A DNA stretch of 22,931 nt from an uncultured Clostridia bacterium (GTDB lineage: Bacteria > Bacillota > Clostridia > Oscillospirales > CAG-272): NCBI GenBank assembly GCA_937898155.1, contig CALEJO010000098.1, forward strand, positions 1 through 22,931, written 5' to 3'. The translations under genes and the position numbers were made by a program. Of the stretch, positions 1 through 6,670 are shown piece by piece; position 1 is the first letter of the stretch, and each line of letters starts with the position of its first letter. A model generated the notes under the pieces. It saw only the letters and a list, made by a program, of their open reading frames with translations, was not told the DNA's origin and searched no databases.

Positions 1-1287
1 GCCCATCATACAGCCGACAGCCGTGAGGTTATCATAATCAACGGGGGTGTCGATCAGAGCCGCCGGGATGCAGCCGCCGGAAGGACCGCCTGCCTGCGCC
101 GCTTTGAACTTCTTGCCGTTCGGGATGCCGCCGCCGATCTCATAAATGATCTCGCGGAGCGTCGTGCCCATCGGAATCTCGACAAGGCCGGTGTGGTTGA
201 TCTTGCCGCCGAGCGCGAAGACCTTCGTGCCCTTGGACTTTTCGGTGCCCATGGAAGCGAACCATTCGGGACCGTTCAGGATGATCTGTGCGATGTTCGC
301 AAAGGTCTCGACGTTGTTTTCGACGGTCGGGGACTGGTAGAGGCCCTTGACTGCCGGATACGGAGGACGCGGACGCGGCTCACCGCGGTTGCCCTCGATA
401 GAGGTCATCAGAGCCGTCTCTTCGCCGCAGACGAATGCGCCTGCGCCGAGACGGATGTTGATATCAAAATTAAAGTCGGTGCCGAAAATGTTCTTACCGA
501 GCAGGCCGTATTCGCGTGCCTGTTCGATCGCGATTTTCAGACGTTTGACGGCGATCGGATACTCCGCACGGACGTAAATCCAACCTTCGTCAGCGCCGAT
601 CGCGTAGCCGGCGATCGCCATGGCTTCGAGAACGGCGTGCGGATCGCCTTCGAGAACGGAACGATCCATGAACGCACCCGGGTCGCCCTCGTCCGCGTTG
701 CAGACGACGTATTTCTTCGGGGCTTTGTTCATCGCGCAGAGAGACCATTTGCGTCCCGTCGGGAACCCGCCGCCGCCTCTGCCGCGCAGACCGGAATCGC
801 TGATGCACTGAATGACCTCTTCGGGAGTCATTTCTTTCAGCGCTTTCGCCAGCGCGAAATAGCCGTTCATGGCGATGTATTCATCAATATTTTCGGGATT
901 GATGACGCCGCAGTTGCGAAGCGCAACACGTTTCTGTTTCTTATAGAAGCCGGTCTCGGAAAGAGAGGTCGCGACTGCCGCTTCCTCGCCCTTCTTATCG
1001 CCCGTGTCGTTATACACGAGACGTTCGACGATACGGCCTTTGAGCAAATGCTCCTCGACGATCTCGGGGATGTCATCCACGGTCACTCTGCTGTAAAACG
1101 TGCCTTCCGGATAGACGATCATGATCGGGCCGAGTGCGCAGAGACCGAAGCAACCGGTCTGGACGATCTTGATTTCCTCATCCAGTCCCTTCGCTTTCAG
1201 CTCTTCCGCGAGTTTTTCGCGAAGCTGACGGCTGCCGGACGACGTGCATCCCGTGCCGCCGCAAATCAAAACATGTGAACGGATCAT
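1..1287 (-). CDS. nuoF: NADH-binding subunit of [FeFe]-hydrogenase (NuoF/HydB/HndC-like), 3' end missing
   Basis: Flavoprotein subunit that takes electrons from NAD(P)H via FMN and passes them to Fe-S clusters of a soluble multimeric, probably electron-bifurcating, [FeFe]-hydrogenase. The 429 codons visible show an N-terminal thioredoxin-like [2Fe-2S] domain (C9, C14, C46, C50). The NuoF core follows: GRGGGGFPTG at about 168-177 and CNADEGDPGAF at 196-206 (FMN/NADH site), then a CGEETAL motif. The SLBB and C-terminal Fe-S domains lie beyond the left edge, so the gene is cut by the window and not broken. The N-terminal 2Fe-2S fusion distinguishes HndC/HydB from respiratory NuoF. ATG at 1287 is preceded by GAGGAGG about 12 nt upstream. 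It lies 21 nt after hndB, so it is co-transcribed. Whether NAD or NADP is used cannot be told from the sequence. Confidence 0.93.
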   Translation of the reverse strand, partial: MIRSHVLICGGTGCTSSGSRQLREKLAEELKAKGLDEEIKIVQTGCFGLCALGPIMIVYPEGTFYSRVTVDDIPEIVEEHLLKGRIVERLVYNDTGDKKGEEAAVATSLSETGFYKKQKRVALRNCGVINPENIDEYIAMNGYFALAKALKEMTPEEVIQCISDSGLRGRGGGGFPTGRKWSLCAMNKAPKKYVVCNADEGDPGAFMDRSVLEGDPHAVLEAMAIAGYAIGADEGWIYVRAEYPIAVKRLKIAIEQAREYGLLGKNIFGTDFNFDINIRLGAGAFVCGEETALMTSIEGNRGEPRPRPPYPAVKGLYQSPTVENNVETFANIAQIILNGPEWFASMGTEKSKGTKVFALGGKINHTGLVEIPMGTTLREIIYEIGGGIPNGKKFKAAQAGGPSGGCIPAALIDTPVDYDNLTAVGCMMG

Positions 1288-1308
1288 ATGGCTGTCATTC
1301 CTCCTCGA

Positions 1309-1680
1309 TTAAATTTTCGATGCACCGATGGTGTATTCGACAACGGGTTTGCCGCCCTTGATGTGCTTTTCCAGCACCTCTTTGGCACGCTCTGCCGTCA
1401 TTTTGACGTAGGTGATCTTTTCCTTGTCTTTCTCATAGACCTCGACAACGGGCTCATACTGGCAGATGCCGATGCATCCCGTCTGCGTGACGGTGACATG
1501 GTCGGAAAGTCCCTCAGCGGAAACTCCTTCCACAAACGCGTTCAGGACAGGACGTGCGCCCGCCGCGATGCCGCAGGTCGCCATGCCGACGACGATACGA
1601 ATCTCACCGCTGGAGGTGCGAACAGAAACCTTGTCCTGCATTTTGGCCTTGATGGCCATCAACTCCTCGATTGACTTCAT
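1309..1680 (-). CDS. hndB: HndB-like thioredoxin-fold [2Fe-2S] ferredoxin subunit
   Basis: Small (123 aa) (2Fe-2S) ferredoxin-domain protein of the HndB type, found between the NuoE-like and NuoF-like subunits of NAD(P)-linked [FeFe]-hydrogenases. Visible: a CGIAAGAR segment at 36-43 and TGCIGIC at 67-73, so three cysteines (C36, C69, C73) fall at thioredoxin-like ferredoxin positions. The usual four-cysteine set is not complete. The likely role is electron relay or a structural part of the hydrogenase. The start ATG is at 1680 with AAAGGAAC upstream. The 42-nt gap before it (1681-1722) is very AT-rich and may hold a promoter. Confidence 0.88.
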   Translation of the reverse strand: MKSIEELMAIKAKMQDKVSVRTSSGEIRIVVGMATCGIAAGARPVLNAFVEGVSAEGLSDHVTVTQTGCIGICQYEPVVEVYEKDKEKITYVKMTAERAKEVLEKHIKGGKPVVEYTIGASKI

Positions 1681-1698
1681 AGTGGTGTTCCTTTCTGA

Positions 1699-1726
1699 AA
1701 TATATATTTTATTTTTTCTTTTTCAA
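1699..1726 (-). promoter_or_regulatory. possible internal promoter before hndB-nuoF
   Basis: On the minus strand TTGAAA (1721-1726) is followed after 16 nt by TATATT (1699-1704), in the only AT-rich gap inside the operon. It would let the structural subunits hndB, nuoF and whatever follows be made apart from the upstream sensory genes. Low-complexity A/T sequence makes a chance match plausible. Confidence 0.35.
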
Positions 1727-2277
1727 TTTGATTTTGCTTCCGCGTATTGCTCGGAAAGATATTCCCCGATCCACGAGAGCACCTCCGGCTCTGCCAGCGA
1801 AACGTCGCCGAGCACCGCTTTCAGCTCCGCCGTATCGACGCCGACTTCGCCGCCCGCCATCGTATGGCGGAAAACGAAATGCGTCTCCGGCGCGCCCTGG
1901 ATCAGCGTTTTCACCGTCTCCGTCAGATCGCCGAGCGGCAGAAAATCAATGTGATCCTTGCCGAACTTGGCTTCCGTGACGGTGCCGTGGTCTTCTCCGT
2001 CCGCTTCCGGCTTCGACGTCACGTGCACATAGCCGCCGGTCATTTCGGCGAGCATCGTCAGAAACGGGATGCCGAATCCCACCTTGCGCGTTTTGCGCGT
2101 GGTGAAAAACGGATCGGAAAGCTTTTGCACCTGCTCTTTCGTCATGCCGCATCCGTTATCCCGCACCGTGAAGAAGAGCCATTCGCCCTCCTCTTTGAGC
2201 AGAATCTCGATGTCCGTCGCGCCTGCGCGAACGGAATTCATCGTGATGTCCAACACATAAAGCGCAAATTCATCCAT
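1723..2277 (-). CDS. GHKL-type ATP-binding protein without histidine-phosphotransfer domain
   Basis: 184-aa protein with a histidine-kinase/anti-sigma-factor type ATPase fold. The N box lies around N14 (DITMNSV), the G1 box is DNGCGM at 40-45 and the G2 box is GFGIPFL at 67-73. There is no DHp/HisKA domain, sensor or membrane segment. The last 75 or so residues form a separate tail with no recognised motif. It could be a protein kinase of the RsbW/SpoIIAB kind or a kinase whose phospho-acceptor is another protein. Start ATG at 2277 has GGAGG upstream and overlaps the end of the PHP gene by 8 nt, implying translational coupling. Its placement among sensory-hydrogenase genes suggests it relays a redox or H2 signal, which is inference. 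Confidence 0.85.
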   Translation of the reverse strand: MDEFALYVLDITMNSVRAGATDIEILLKEEGEWLFFTVRDNGCGMTKEQVQKLSDPFFTTRKTRKVGFGIPFLTMLAEMTGGYVHVTSKPEADGEDHGTVTEAKFGKDHIDFLPLGDLTETVKTLIQGAPETHFVFRHTMAGGEVGVDTAELKAVLGDVSLAEPEVLSWIGEYLSEQYAEAKSN

Positions 2278-3016
2278 TTTGTGTTCCTCCCAGCAGATAG
2301 TCGATCAGCCGGTCGCGCACGAGCGAGGAGGAATACGGTTCGTCATCGAGCTCGATGGCGAACGTCGCTTCCGAAATATCTTGCAAATAATGCGCGTCCG
2401 AGGAAACCGTGTGTCGAAGCCCGCTCAAAATCGGGTATTGCGCGCGATACGAGTCGTTCGACGCTTCGTCACGCAGTTCATACGCGGACCAGCCGGGCGT
2501 CTCCGGGAAGTCGCCAAGCGTGGTGATCAGTCCGTTCGACGGGCGGTCGATGTGCGCGGGATAGCTGACGCCGCCGCGCGCGCGGACCTCGCGAAATGCG
2601 TCATCCAGCGTCAGCTCGGACGCGTAAAGAAGCACGTCCGGTTCCTCGCCGATGACCTCGTCGTTTTCGTTCATGATCTGCTGATGCCCAAACAATTCCG
2701 GGCGGTTCGGCACGCGCAGACGATGCGACGACACGTAAGCGTCAAAGTCCATCGCCGCTTCCAGCGTGCGGAATAAGCAAACCACGTGGATGTCCTCCGC
2801 CGTCGTCAGTTCCATGCCGGCGACGGGAATCAGCCCGCACGCCTTTGCCTGCGCGAAAAACGCGGGGCAATTTTTCGAGGAATTGTGATCTGTCAGCGCG
2901 ACTATGCCGAGCCCGTTCAAAGCCGCCATGCCCGCGATGTTCGCCGGTGTCATATCGTCGTCACCGCACGGGGACAGGCACGAATGAATGTGCAAATCGC
3001 AGAAGTAAGAATTCAT
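2270..3016 (-). CDS. PHP-domain phosphoesterase
   Basis: 248-aa PHP-family metal-dependent phosphoesterase, the fold shared with histidinol phosphatase and DNA polymerase PHP domains. Metal-ligand motifs visible are DLHIHS (H9, H11), LTDHN (D43, H44), GMEL (E69), H77 in DIHVV, and SSDAH near the C-terminus. No signal peptide, so cytoplasmic. The substrate is unknown. Members of this family recur in operons for NADH-linked [FeFe]-hydrogenases. In this operon it might dephosphorylate a signalling protein or nucleotide, but that is inference. It overlaps the DRTGG gene upstream by 4 nt and the ATPase gene downstream by 8 nt. Confidence 0.9.
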   Translation of the reverse strand: MNSYFCDLHIHSCLSPCGDDDMTPANIAGMAALNGLGIVALTDHNSSKNCPAFFAQAKACGLIPVAGMELTTAEDIHVVCLFRTLEAAMDFDAYVSSHRLRVPNRPELFGHQQIMNENDEVIGEEPDVLLYASELTLDDAFREVRARGGVSYPAHIDRPSNGLITTLGDFPETPGWSAYELRDEASNDSYRAQYPILSGLRHTVSSDAHYLQDISEATFAIELDDEPYSSSLVRDRLIDYLLGGTQNG

Positions 3017-3351
3017 GAGTCTTTTTGCCGTGCGCGATCAATGCCGCAGCAAAGCTCGAACACGCTTTTTTCGGAAGAATAGACCGTGATGCCGTTTTCC
3101 TGCGCCGCTTCCAGCGCGTCGGGCAGGAGCGAAACGCCCTCCGCCAGAATCACCGCCGCGGCATCCGCGAGGGATGCGACCGCGATCACGTTGCGATTGG
3201 TCATGATCGTGATCCACAGGTTGTCCGCCTTCACATGGCTCATCGCGCGGCTGAGCAGATCGCCCGCGTAAATATTCGTAAACGTCCGATCGCCCGATTC
3301 CTCGGTGATCGTCGTCAGCGAAAGCGCTTCTTTGAGCTCGGAAAGCTTCAT
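3013..3351 (-). CDS. DRTGG-domain protein (first of two)
   Basis: 112-aa DRTGG-domain protein. The domain, also found between the CBS-like and catalytic parts of some phosphotransacetylases, is thought to be regulatory, but its ligand is not established. I chose ATG at 3351 (MKLSEL) because AAGGAG lies just upstream; a longer reading to 3423 would run into the hydrogenase gene and has a low-complexity Arg-rich start. The protein aligns by eye with the DRTGG protein at 5153-5506 over GDLLS...VK, the central hydrophobic strands and the GI-V segment, so the two are paralogues flanking the sensory hydrogenase and RsbW-like ATPase. It starts 14 nt after the hydrogenase stop. Confidence 0.83.
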   Translation of the reverse strand: MKLSELKEALSLTTITEESGDRTFTNIYAGDLLSRAMSHVKADNLWITIMTNRNVIAVASLADAAAVILAEGVSLLPDALEAAQENGITVYSSEKSVFELCCGIDRARQKDS

Positions 3352-3365
3352 CTTCGGTCTCCTTC

Positions 3366-4709
3366 TTATGGTTTTTCTTCCGTCGAATCGGGATCGTCGA
3401 TCGTGGAAACGAGTTCGTCCCATAATTTCTGATCCAGATTCCGTTTTAAGTAGCGATCAAACAGTTTTCGCATCGTCACAGTGCATTCGTCCGGCGTGGA
3501 CTCACCGCGGACGATGTCCTCGGCAAACGCCATGCACGTCGGCGCGCCGCAGGAGCCGCAGTCGGCGCCCGGAAGCTGGCCGCAGATCGTTTCGATCGCG
3601 CCCATCATCCGCATCGCTTCCTGGCGATCGTCGGAAAGACGGCTGGTCGGATTGTATTCCACCGTGTTGCGGCAGAAATATTCGTCCGGGATCCATTGGC
3701 TCGCGGGTCGGTTCGGCGAAACCGGCAGATAGCGTTTGAGCGCTTGCAGCTTCGCCTGCGCGATATACGGATTGATGACCGTCATCGCGCCGCCGACACA
3801 ACCGCCGGAGCAGGCATTCAGTTCGACGAAATCAATCTCCGAAAGATCGGAATTGTCGATCTGTTCCAGCACGCGGATGCAGTTTTCGATGCCGTCCGCC
3901 GCCAGATAGCGTTCGTTGAACGTCGCTTTGCTTTCGCCGCCCGTCGTGGACCAGCCGATGCCGACAAGACCGGCTTCGGTGGATTCGATCGGCTCGTCCT
4001 GGCGCTTTTTCATCACGTCGAGCAAGGCAAAATACACGTCGCGCACCGAAACCACGGCGCTGACGCAATTTCGCTCGCCCGCAAAGTTGTTTTTCACATA
4101 ACTGACCTTTGCGGGGCAAGGCGAGATGAAAATGATGCCGATCTCCTCGTCGGAAAACTCGGGATGCTCCTCCTTTGCCTTGTTCCGTGCCAGATACGCC
4201 GCGATATCCATCGGCGGCAGGATCGGCATGACGTTTTCGCAGAGGAACGGATAGTTCATCGAGATCATCCGCGAGATCGTCGGGCAGGCAGAACTGATCA
4301 CCGGCTTTTTCACGTCTTCGCGCTTGATATAAAGCCGCGTATACGCCGAAACCAGCTCGGCGGCACACGCCACCTCAAAGACGTCGTCGAATCCGAGGTC
4401 CTTGAGTCCGCGGATCACGCGGCCGATGTTGTTCAGATTCTCAAACTGTCCGTAAAGCGACGGCGCGGGCAACGCGACGGTATACCGATAGCGTTTGAGC
4501 ACGGTGTCGAGATCGTCCGATTTCGCTTTTTTTGCCTTATAGGGGCAAACCAGGATACATTCTCCGCAGTCGATGCATTTTTCGGGGTAGATCACCGCCC
4601 GCCCGTTCCGGATGCGGATCGCCTCCGTCGGACAGCGTTTGAGACACGTGGTGCAACCCTTGCATTTTTCGACTTCCAGAGCAACGGAATGCTTATACAC
4701 GGTAGCCAT
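3366..4709 (-). CDS. putative sensory [FeFe]-hydrogenase (HydS-like)
   Basis: 447-aa iron-hydrogenase with two N-terminal [4Fe-4S] motifs (C16/C19/C22/C26; C45/C48/C51/C55), a Fe-hydrogenase large-subunit H-cluster domain at roughly 75-360, and a C-terminal Fe-S domain (C384, C387, C392, C409). H-cluster ligands appear intact: C142 (SSACP), C198 with K201 (SPCPAK), C300 and C304 (NACSGGC). The first cysteine of the catalytic TSCCP motif, the proton-relay residue, is Ala141, and the usual methionines of motifs 2 and 3 are Ser196 and Asn298. This fits group C/D sensory hydrogenases, where Cys-to-Ala at this site is known. No PAS domain follows the Fe-S domain. Cytoplasmic. ATG at 4709 has GAGGGA upstream. 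It probably binds H2 or senses redox state for the neighbouring ATPases (inference). Confidence 0.88.
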   Translation of the reverse strand: MATVYKHSVALEVEKCKGCTTCLKRCPTEAIRIRNGRAVIYPEKCIDCGECILVCPYKAKKAKSDDLDTVLKRYRYTVALPAPSLYGQFENLNNIGRVIRGLKDLGFDDVFEVACAAELVSAYTRLYIKREDVKKPVISSACPTISRMISMNYPFLCENVMPILPPMDIAAYLARNKAKEEHPEFSDEEIGIIFISPCPAKVSYVKNNFAGERNCVSAVVSVRDVYFALLDVMKKRQDEPIESTEAGLVGIGWSTTGGESKATFNERYLAADGIENCIRVLEQIDNSDLSEIDFVELNACSGGCVGGAMTVINPYIAQAKLQALKRYLPVSPNRPASQWIPDEYFCRNTVEYNPTSRLSDDRQEAMRMMGAIETICGQLPGADCGSCGAPTCMAFAEDIVRGESTPDECTVTMRKLFDRYLKRNLDQKLWDELVSTIDDPDSTEEKP

Positions 4710-4737
4710 GATTCCCTCAACTGTTCTCGGTGTTCGG

Positions 4738-5160
4738 TCAGAGCAGGATTTTCATCGTGACGGTGGTTCCCACGCCGACCTCGGTTTCGATTTTCATTTC
4801 GTCGGAGTATTTCTTCATATTCGGAAGTCCCATGCCCGCACCGAAGCCGAGCATCCGGATCTCCTCGTGCGCGGTGGAATAGCCCTCCTGCATCGCGAGC
4901 TCAACGTTCGGGATGCCGGGGCCGTGATCGGAAAGCACGATGCCGATCTCGCTGTCGCCGATGTCGATGTCCGCTTCGCCGCCGTGTGCGTGGATGACCA
5001 TATTGATCTCTCCCTCATACATTGCGATCGAAACCTTGCGGATCACCTCCGGCGGATAGCCGAGCTGGCGGAGCTTCTTCTTCACGACGACGGACGCTTC
5101 CCCCGCGGAAGTAAAGTTTTCTCCGTCCACATCAAAGTGGAGATGAACGGGATCAGACAT
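4738..5160 (-). CDS. RsbW-like anti-sigma/serine kinase-type ATPase
   Basis: 140-aa single-domain GHKL ATPase resembling anti-sigma-factor kinases (RsbW/SpoIIAB). It has an N box with E49 and N53 (YEGEINMV), a G1 box DHGPGIPN at 78-85 and a G2 box GFGAGMGLPNM at 105-115. ATG at 5160 was chosen over a longer start at 5211 because the extension overlaps the upstream gene and does not look like the family. It overlaps the end of the DRTGG gene by 8 nt. No sigma factor or STAS-type antagonist lies in the window, so its partner is unknown. It sits directly before the sensory hydrogenase, which suggests H2/redox control of its activity. Confidence 0.87.
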   Translation of the reverse strand: MSDPVHLHFDVDGENFTSAGEASVVVKKKLRQLGYPPEVIRKVSIAMYEGEINMVIHAHGGEADIDIGDSEIGIVLSDHGPGIPNVELAMQEGYSTAHEEIRMLGFGAGMGLPNMKKYSDEMKIETEVGVGTTVTMKILL

Positions 5161-5506
5161 CGGAATCCGTCCTGCCGAGTCCGGCGTGATACAGGATTCC
5201 CGACGCCTCAAAGGCGCGGAGCGCGGTATGCATCACGACGATGCCGCACCCCTCGGCGAGCGAAATGATTTCTTCCGTCGGCATTTTATTGCGGACGAAG
5301 ATCACGCAGATCATATCCATCATATTCGCCGTGCGAATGACCTGCGCGTTAAGCAGCCCGGTCAAAAGCACACCCTGATCCTTCACATATGCGAGCACGT
5401 CGCTCATCATATCGCTGCAACAGGCGGAGGACACTTCCCCGTCCAGAAGCTCCTCGCCGCACAGCACGTCGGCGTGCAAGAGTTCTTTGATCTCTTTGAT
5501 TTTCAT
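5153..5506 (-). CDS. DRTGG-domain protein (second of two)
   Basis: 117-aa DRTGG-domain protein, paralogous to the one at 3013-3351. Shared features are an N-terminal MK-x-E-hydrophobic helix, a SDMMSDVL / GDLLSRAM segment followed by VK, a hydrophobic strand with conserved Asn, and a GI-VV strand near the end. This copy carries a CC pair (29-30) the other lacks. It starts 3 nt after nuoE. A regulatory, possibly ligand-binding role is inferred from domain and context only. Confidence 0.84.
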   Translation of the reverse strand: MKIKEIKELLHADVLCGEELLDGEVSSACCSDMMSDVLAYVKDQGVLLTGLLNAQVIRTANMMDMICVIFVRNKMPTEEIISLAEGCGIVVMHTALRAFEASGILYHAGLGRTDSDV

Positions 5507-5509
5507 AAA

Positions 5510-6004
5510 TCAGTTGTATTTTGCGAGAATGGTATCGACGTCAGCGGGGACCAGACGGCCGTAAACCTCTTCGTTGACCATCATGACCGGTGCCAGACCG
5601 CACGCGCCAACGCAACGGCAGGCGGAAAGAGAAAACTTGCCGTCCGGCGTGCATTCGTCGGTGCCGATGCCGAGTTTCTCGGTCAGGCGATCCATGACAA
5701 GTCCGGAGCCCTTGACGTAGCAAGCGGTGCCGAGGCACAGAGAGATGTTATATTTTCCTTTCGGAGAAAGCGCGAACTGCGCGTAGAACGTCGCAACGCC
5801 GAAGATTTTCTCGAGCGGAACATCCATTCCTTCCGCGATCATCGTCTGCACTTCCACGGGGAGATATCCGTAGATATCCTGCGCTTCCTGCATCACAGCC
5901 ATCACGCTGCTCTTGTCGTCTTTGTGTTTTGCGATCACTTCGTCGAGCTGTTTTTTCTGCTCGGCGGTTCCCTGAAACGGGATTTTACTGATTTTCTTTT
6001 GCAC
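5510..6004 (-). CDS. nuoE: NuoE/HydC/HndA-like [2Fe-2S] subunit of NAD(P)-linked hydrogenase
   Basis: 164-aa thioredoxin-like [2Fe-2S] subunit that pairs with the NuoF-like flavoprotein in NADH-linked [FeFe]-hydrogenases. It has the helical N-terminal NuoE domain (ATFYAQF at 71-77), then the cluster ligands C90 and C95 (CLGTAC) and C131 and C135 (CVGAC), the family C-x4-C / C-x3-C pattern. The start codon is GTG at 6004, with GGAGG 9 nt upstream; the nearby ATG at 6011 is out of frame. It is the first gene of the operon, about 77 nt downstream of the predicted transcription start. Five regulatory-looking genes separate it from hndB and nuoF, its structural partners, along with the sensory hydrogenase. 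Confidence 0.94.
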   Translation of the reverse strand: MQKKISKIPFQGTAEQKKQLDEVIAKHKDDKSSVMAVMQEAQDIYGYLPVEVQTMIAEGMDVPLEKIFGVATFYAQFALSPKGKYNISLCLGTACYVKGSGLVMDRLTEKLGIGTDECTPDGKFSLSACRCVGACGLAPVMMVNEEVYGRLVPADVDTILAKYN

Positions 6005-6055
6005 GTATCATAACCTCCATCCGTTTTTTACAAGTCTTTCTGTCAACTTCTCATG

Positions 6056-6070
6056 CGCGCATACTGCGCG
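6056..6070 (-). other. GC-rich hairpin in the leader of the hydrogenase operon
   Basis: A 6-bp perfect inverted repeat (CGCGCA / TGCGCG) with a 3-nt loop lies about 10 nt after the predicted transcription start and about 50 nt before the GTG of nuoE. It could stabilise the mRNA 5' end or be a protein-binding dyad. No terminator-like T-run follows. Confidence 0.4.
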
Positions 6071-6087
6071 TCATATAAAGTCAATTT

Positions 6088-6116
6088 ATTATAACACACC
6101 TATATTCATTATTCAA
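6088..6116 (-). promoter_or_regulatory. promoter of the hydrogenase operon
   Basis: Minus strand: -35 TTGAAT (6111-6116), 17-nt spacer, -10 TATAAT (6088-6093). The -10 is a perfect housekeeping consensus. Expected transcription start is near 6081, giving a leader of about 77 nt before nuoE. The spacing and position upstream of the first gene make this a strong call. Confidence 0.8.
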
Positions 6117-6190
6117 GACTTTTTTCGAGAAAAAGAGCGGTTTTTCCGAAAACTTTCGGCAAAAAACGCAGTCTTTTCCTGCAAAAAAGG

Positions 6191-6219
6191 TTGACTTCCG
6201 TTTCCGTCTTTGATACAAT
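6191..6219 (+). promoter_or_regulatory. promoter of the small gene at 6249
   Basis: Plus strand: -35 TTGACT (6191-6196), 17-nt spacer, -10 TACAAT (6214-6219). It is divergent from, and about 75 bp away from, the hydrogenase promoter, so a regulator bound between them could act on both. Confidence 0.75.
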
Positions 6220-6248
6220 AACGATACTATGTTTTTGGGGAGGAAATT

Positions 6249-6668
6249 ATGCTGACCGTCATCCCGATCCAGGAAAAAGAAGAACAGGCGCGAATCTGCG
6301 CCGCCTGCGGCGTTCCGTTCCGCGCGGACGCGTTCGGCTATCAGGCGCTCGAAGGCGACGCCCTGCACGCCGTCGCGCAGTTCGATATCTTCGGCAAAAA
6401 CGCCGTGATCTACGGCATGAGCCAGCTTGTCGGCGCCGCCGACGACCTCGAAGCGATGTTTATTCTCGGACGCGGCGTGCTGAATTTTCTCGACCTTTGT
6501 GCGGTCGAGACCGCGACCTACGAAACGCAGACCGAGCACGACGAAAAGCTCGCGCGCATCTGCGGATTCCGCAAAGGCGAGGACGGCGTTTACCGCATCA
6601 CGCTGACGGGACTTTTCCACGAGCCGTGCCAGCACGGGCAGGCGTATCCCGACACGAAACAATCATGA
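6249..6668 (+). CDS. uncharacterised 139-aa protein
   Basis: I do not recognise a named family. The protein has an N-terminal CAAC pair (16-19), a central Gly/Ala and hydrophobic segment, and a C-terminal part (FRKGEDGVYRITLTGLF) that loosely recalls the end of small GNAT-fold acetyltransferases; this resemblance is weak. It ends with EPCQHG, giving a further Cys and His. No signal peptide or membrane segment, so cytoplasmic. GGGGAGG precedes ATG at 6249, a near-consensus promoter lies upstream and a palindromic terminator follows directly, so it is a real monocistronic gene. It stands alone on the opposite strand between the hydrogenase and Rnf operons. Confidence 0.8.
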   Translation: MLTVIPIQEKEEQARICAACGVPFRADAFGYQALEGDALHAVAQFDIFGKNAVIYGMSQLVGAADDLEAMFILGRGVLNFLDLCAVETATYETQTEHDEKLARICGFRKGEDGVYRITLTGLFHEPCQHGQAYPDTKQS

Positions 6669-6670
6669 AA

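Noticed and set aside
193..1278. Long plus-strand open frame of 361 codons opposite nuoF
   Set aside because: It is antisense to a clearly recognisable NuoF reading frame. Its sequence is rich in Arg, Asp and Phe with no family motif, as expected of a shadow frame in GC-rich DNA.
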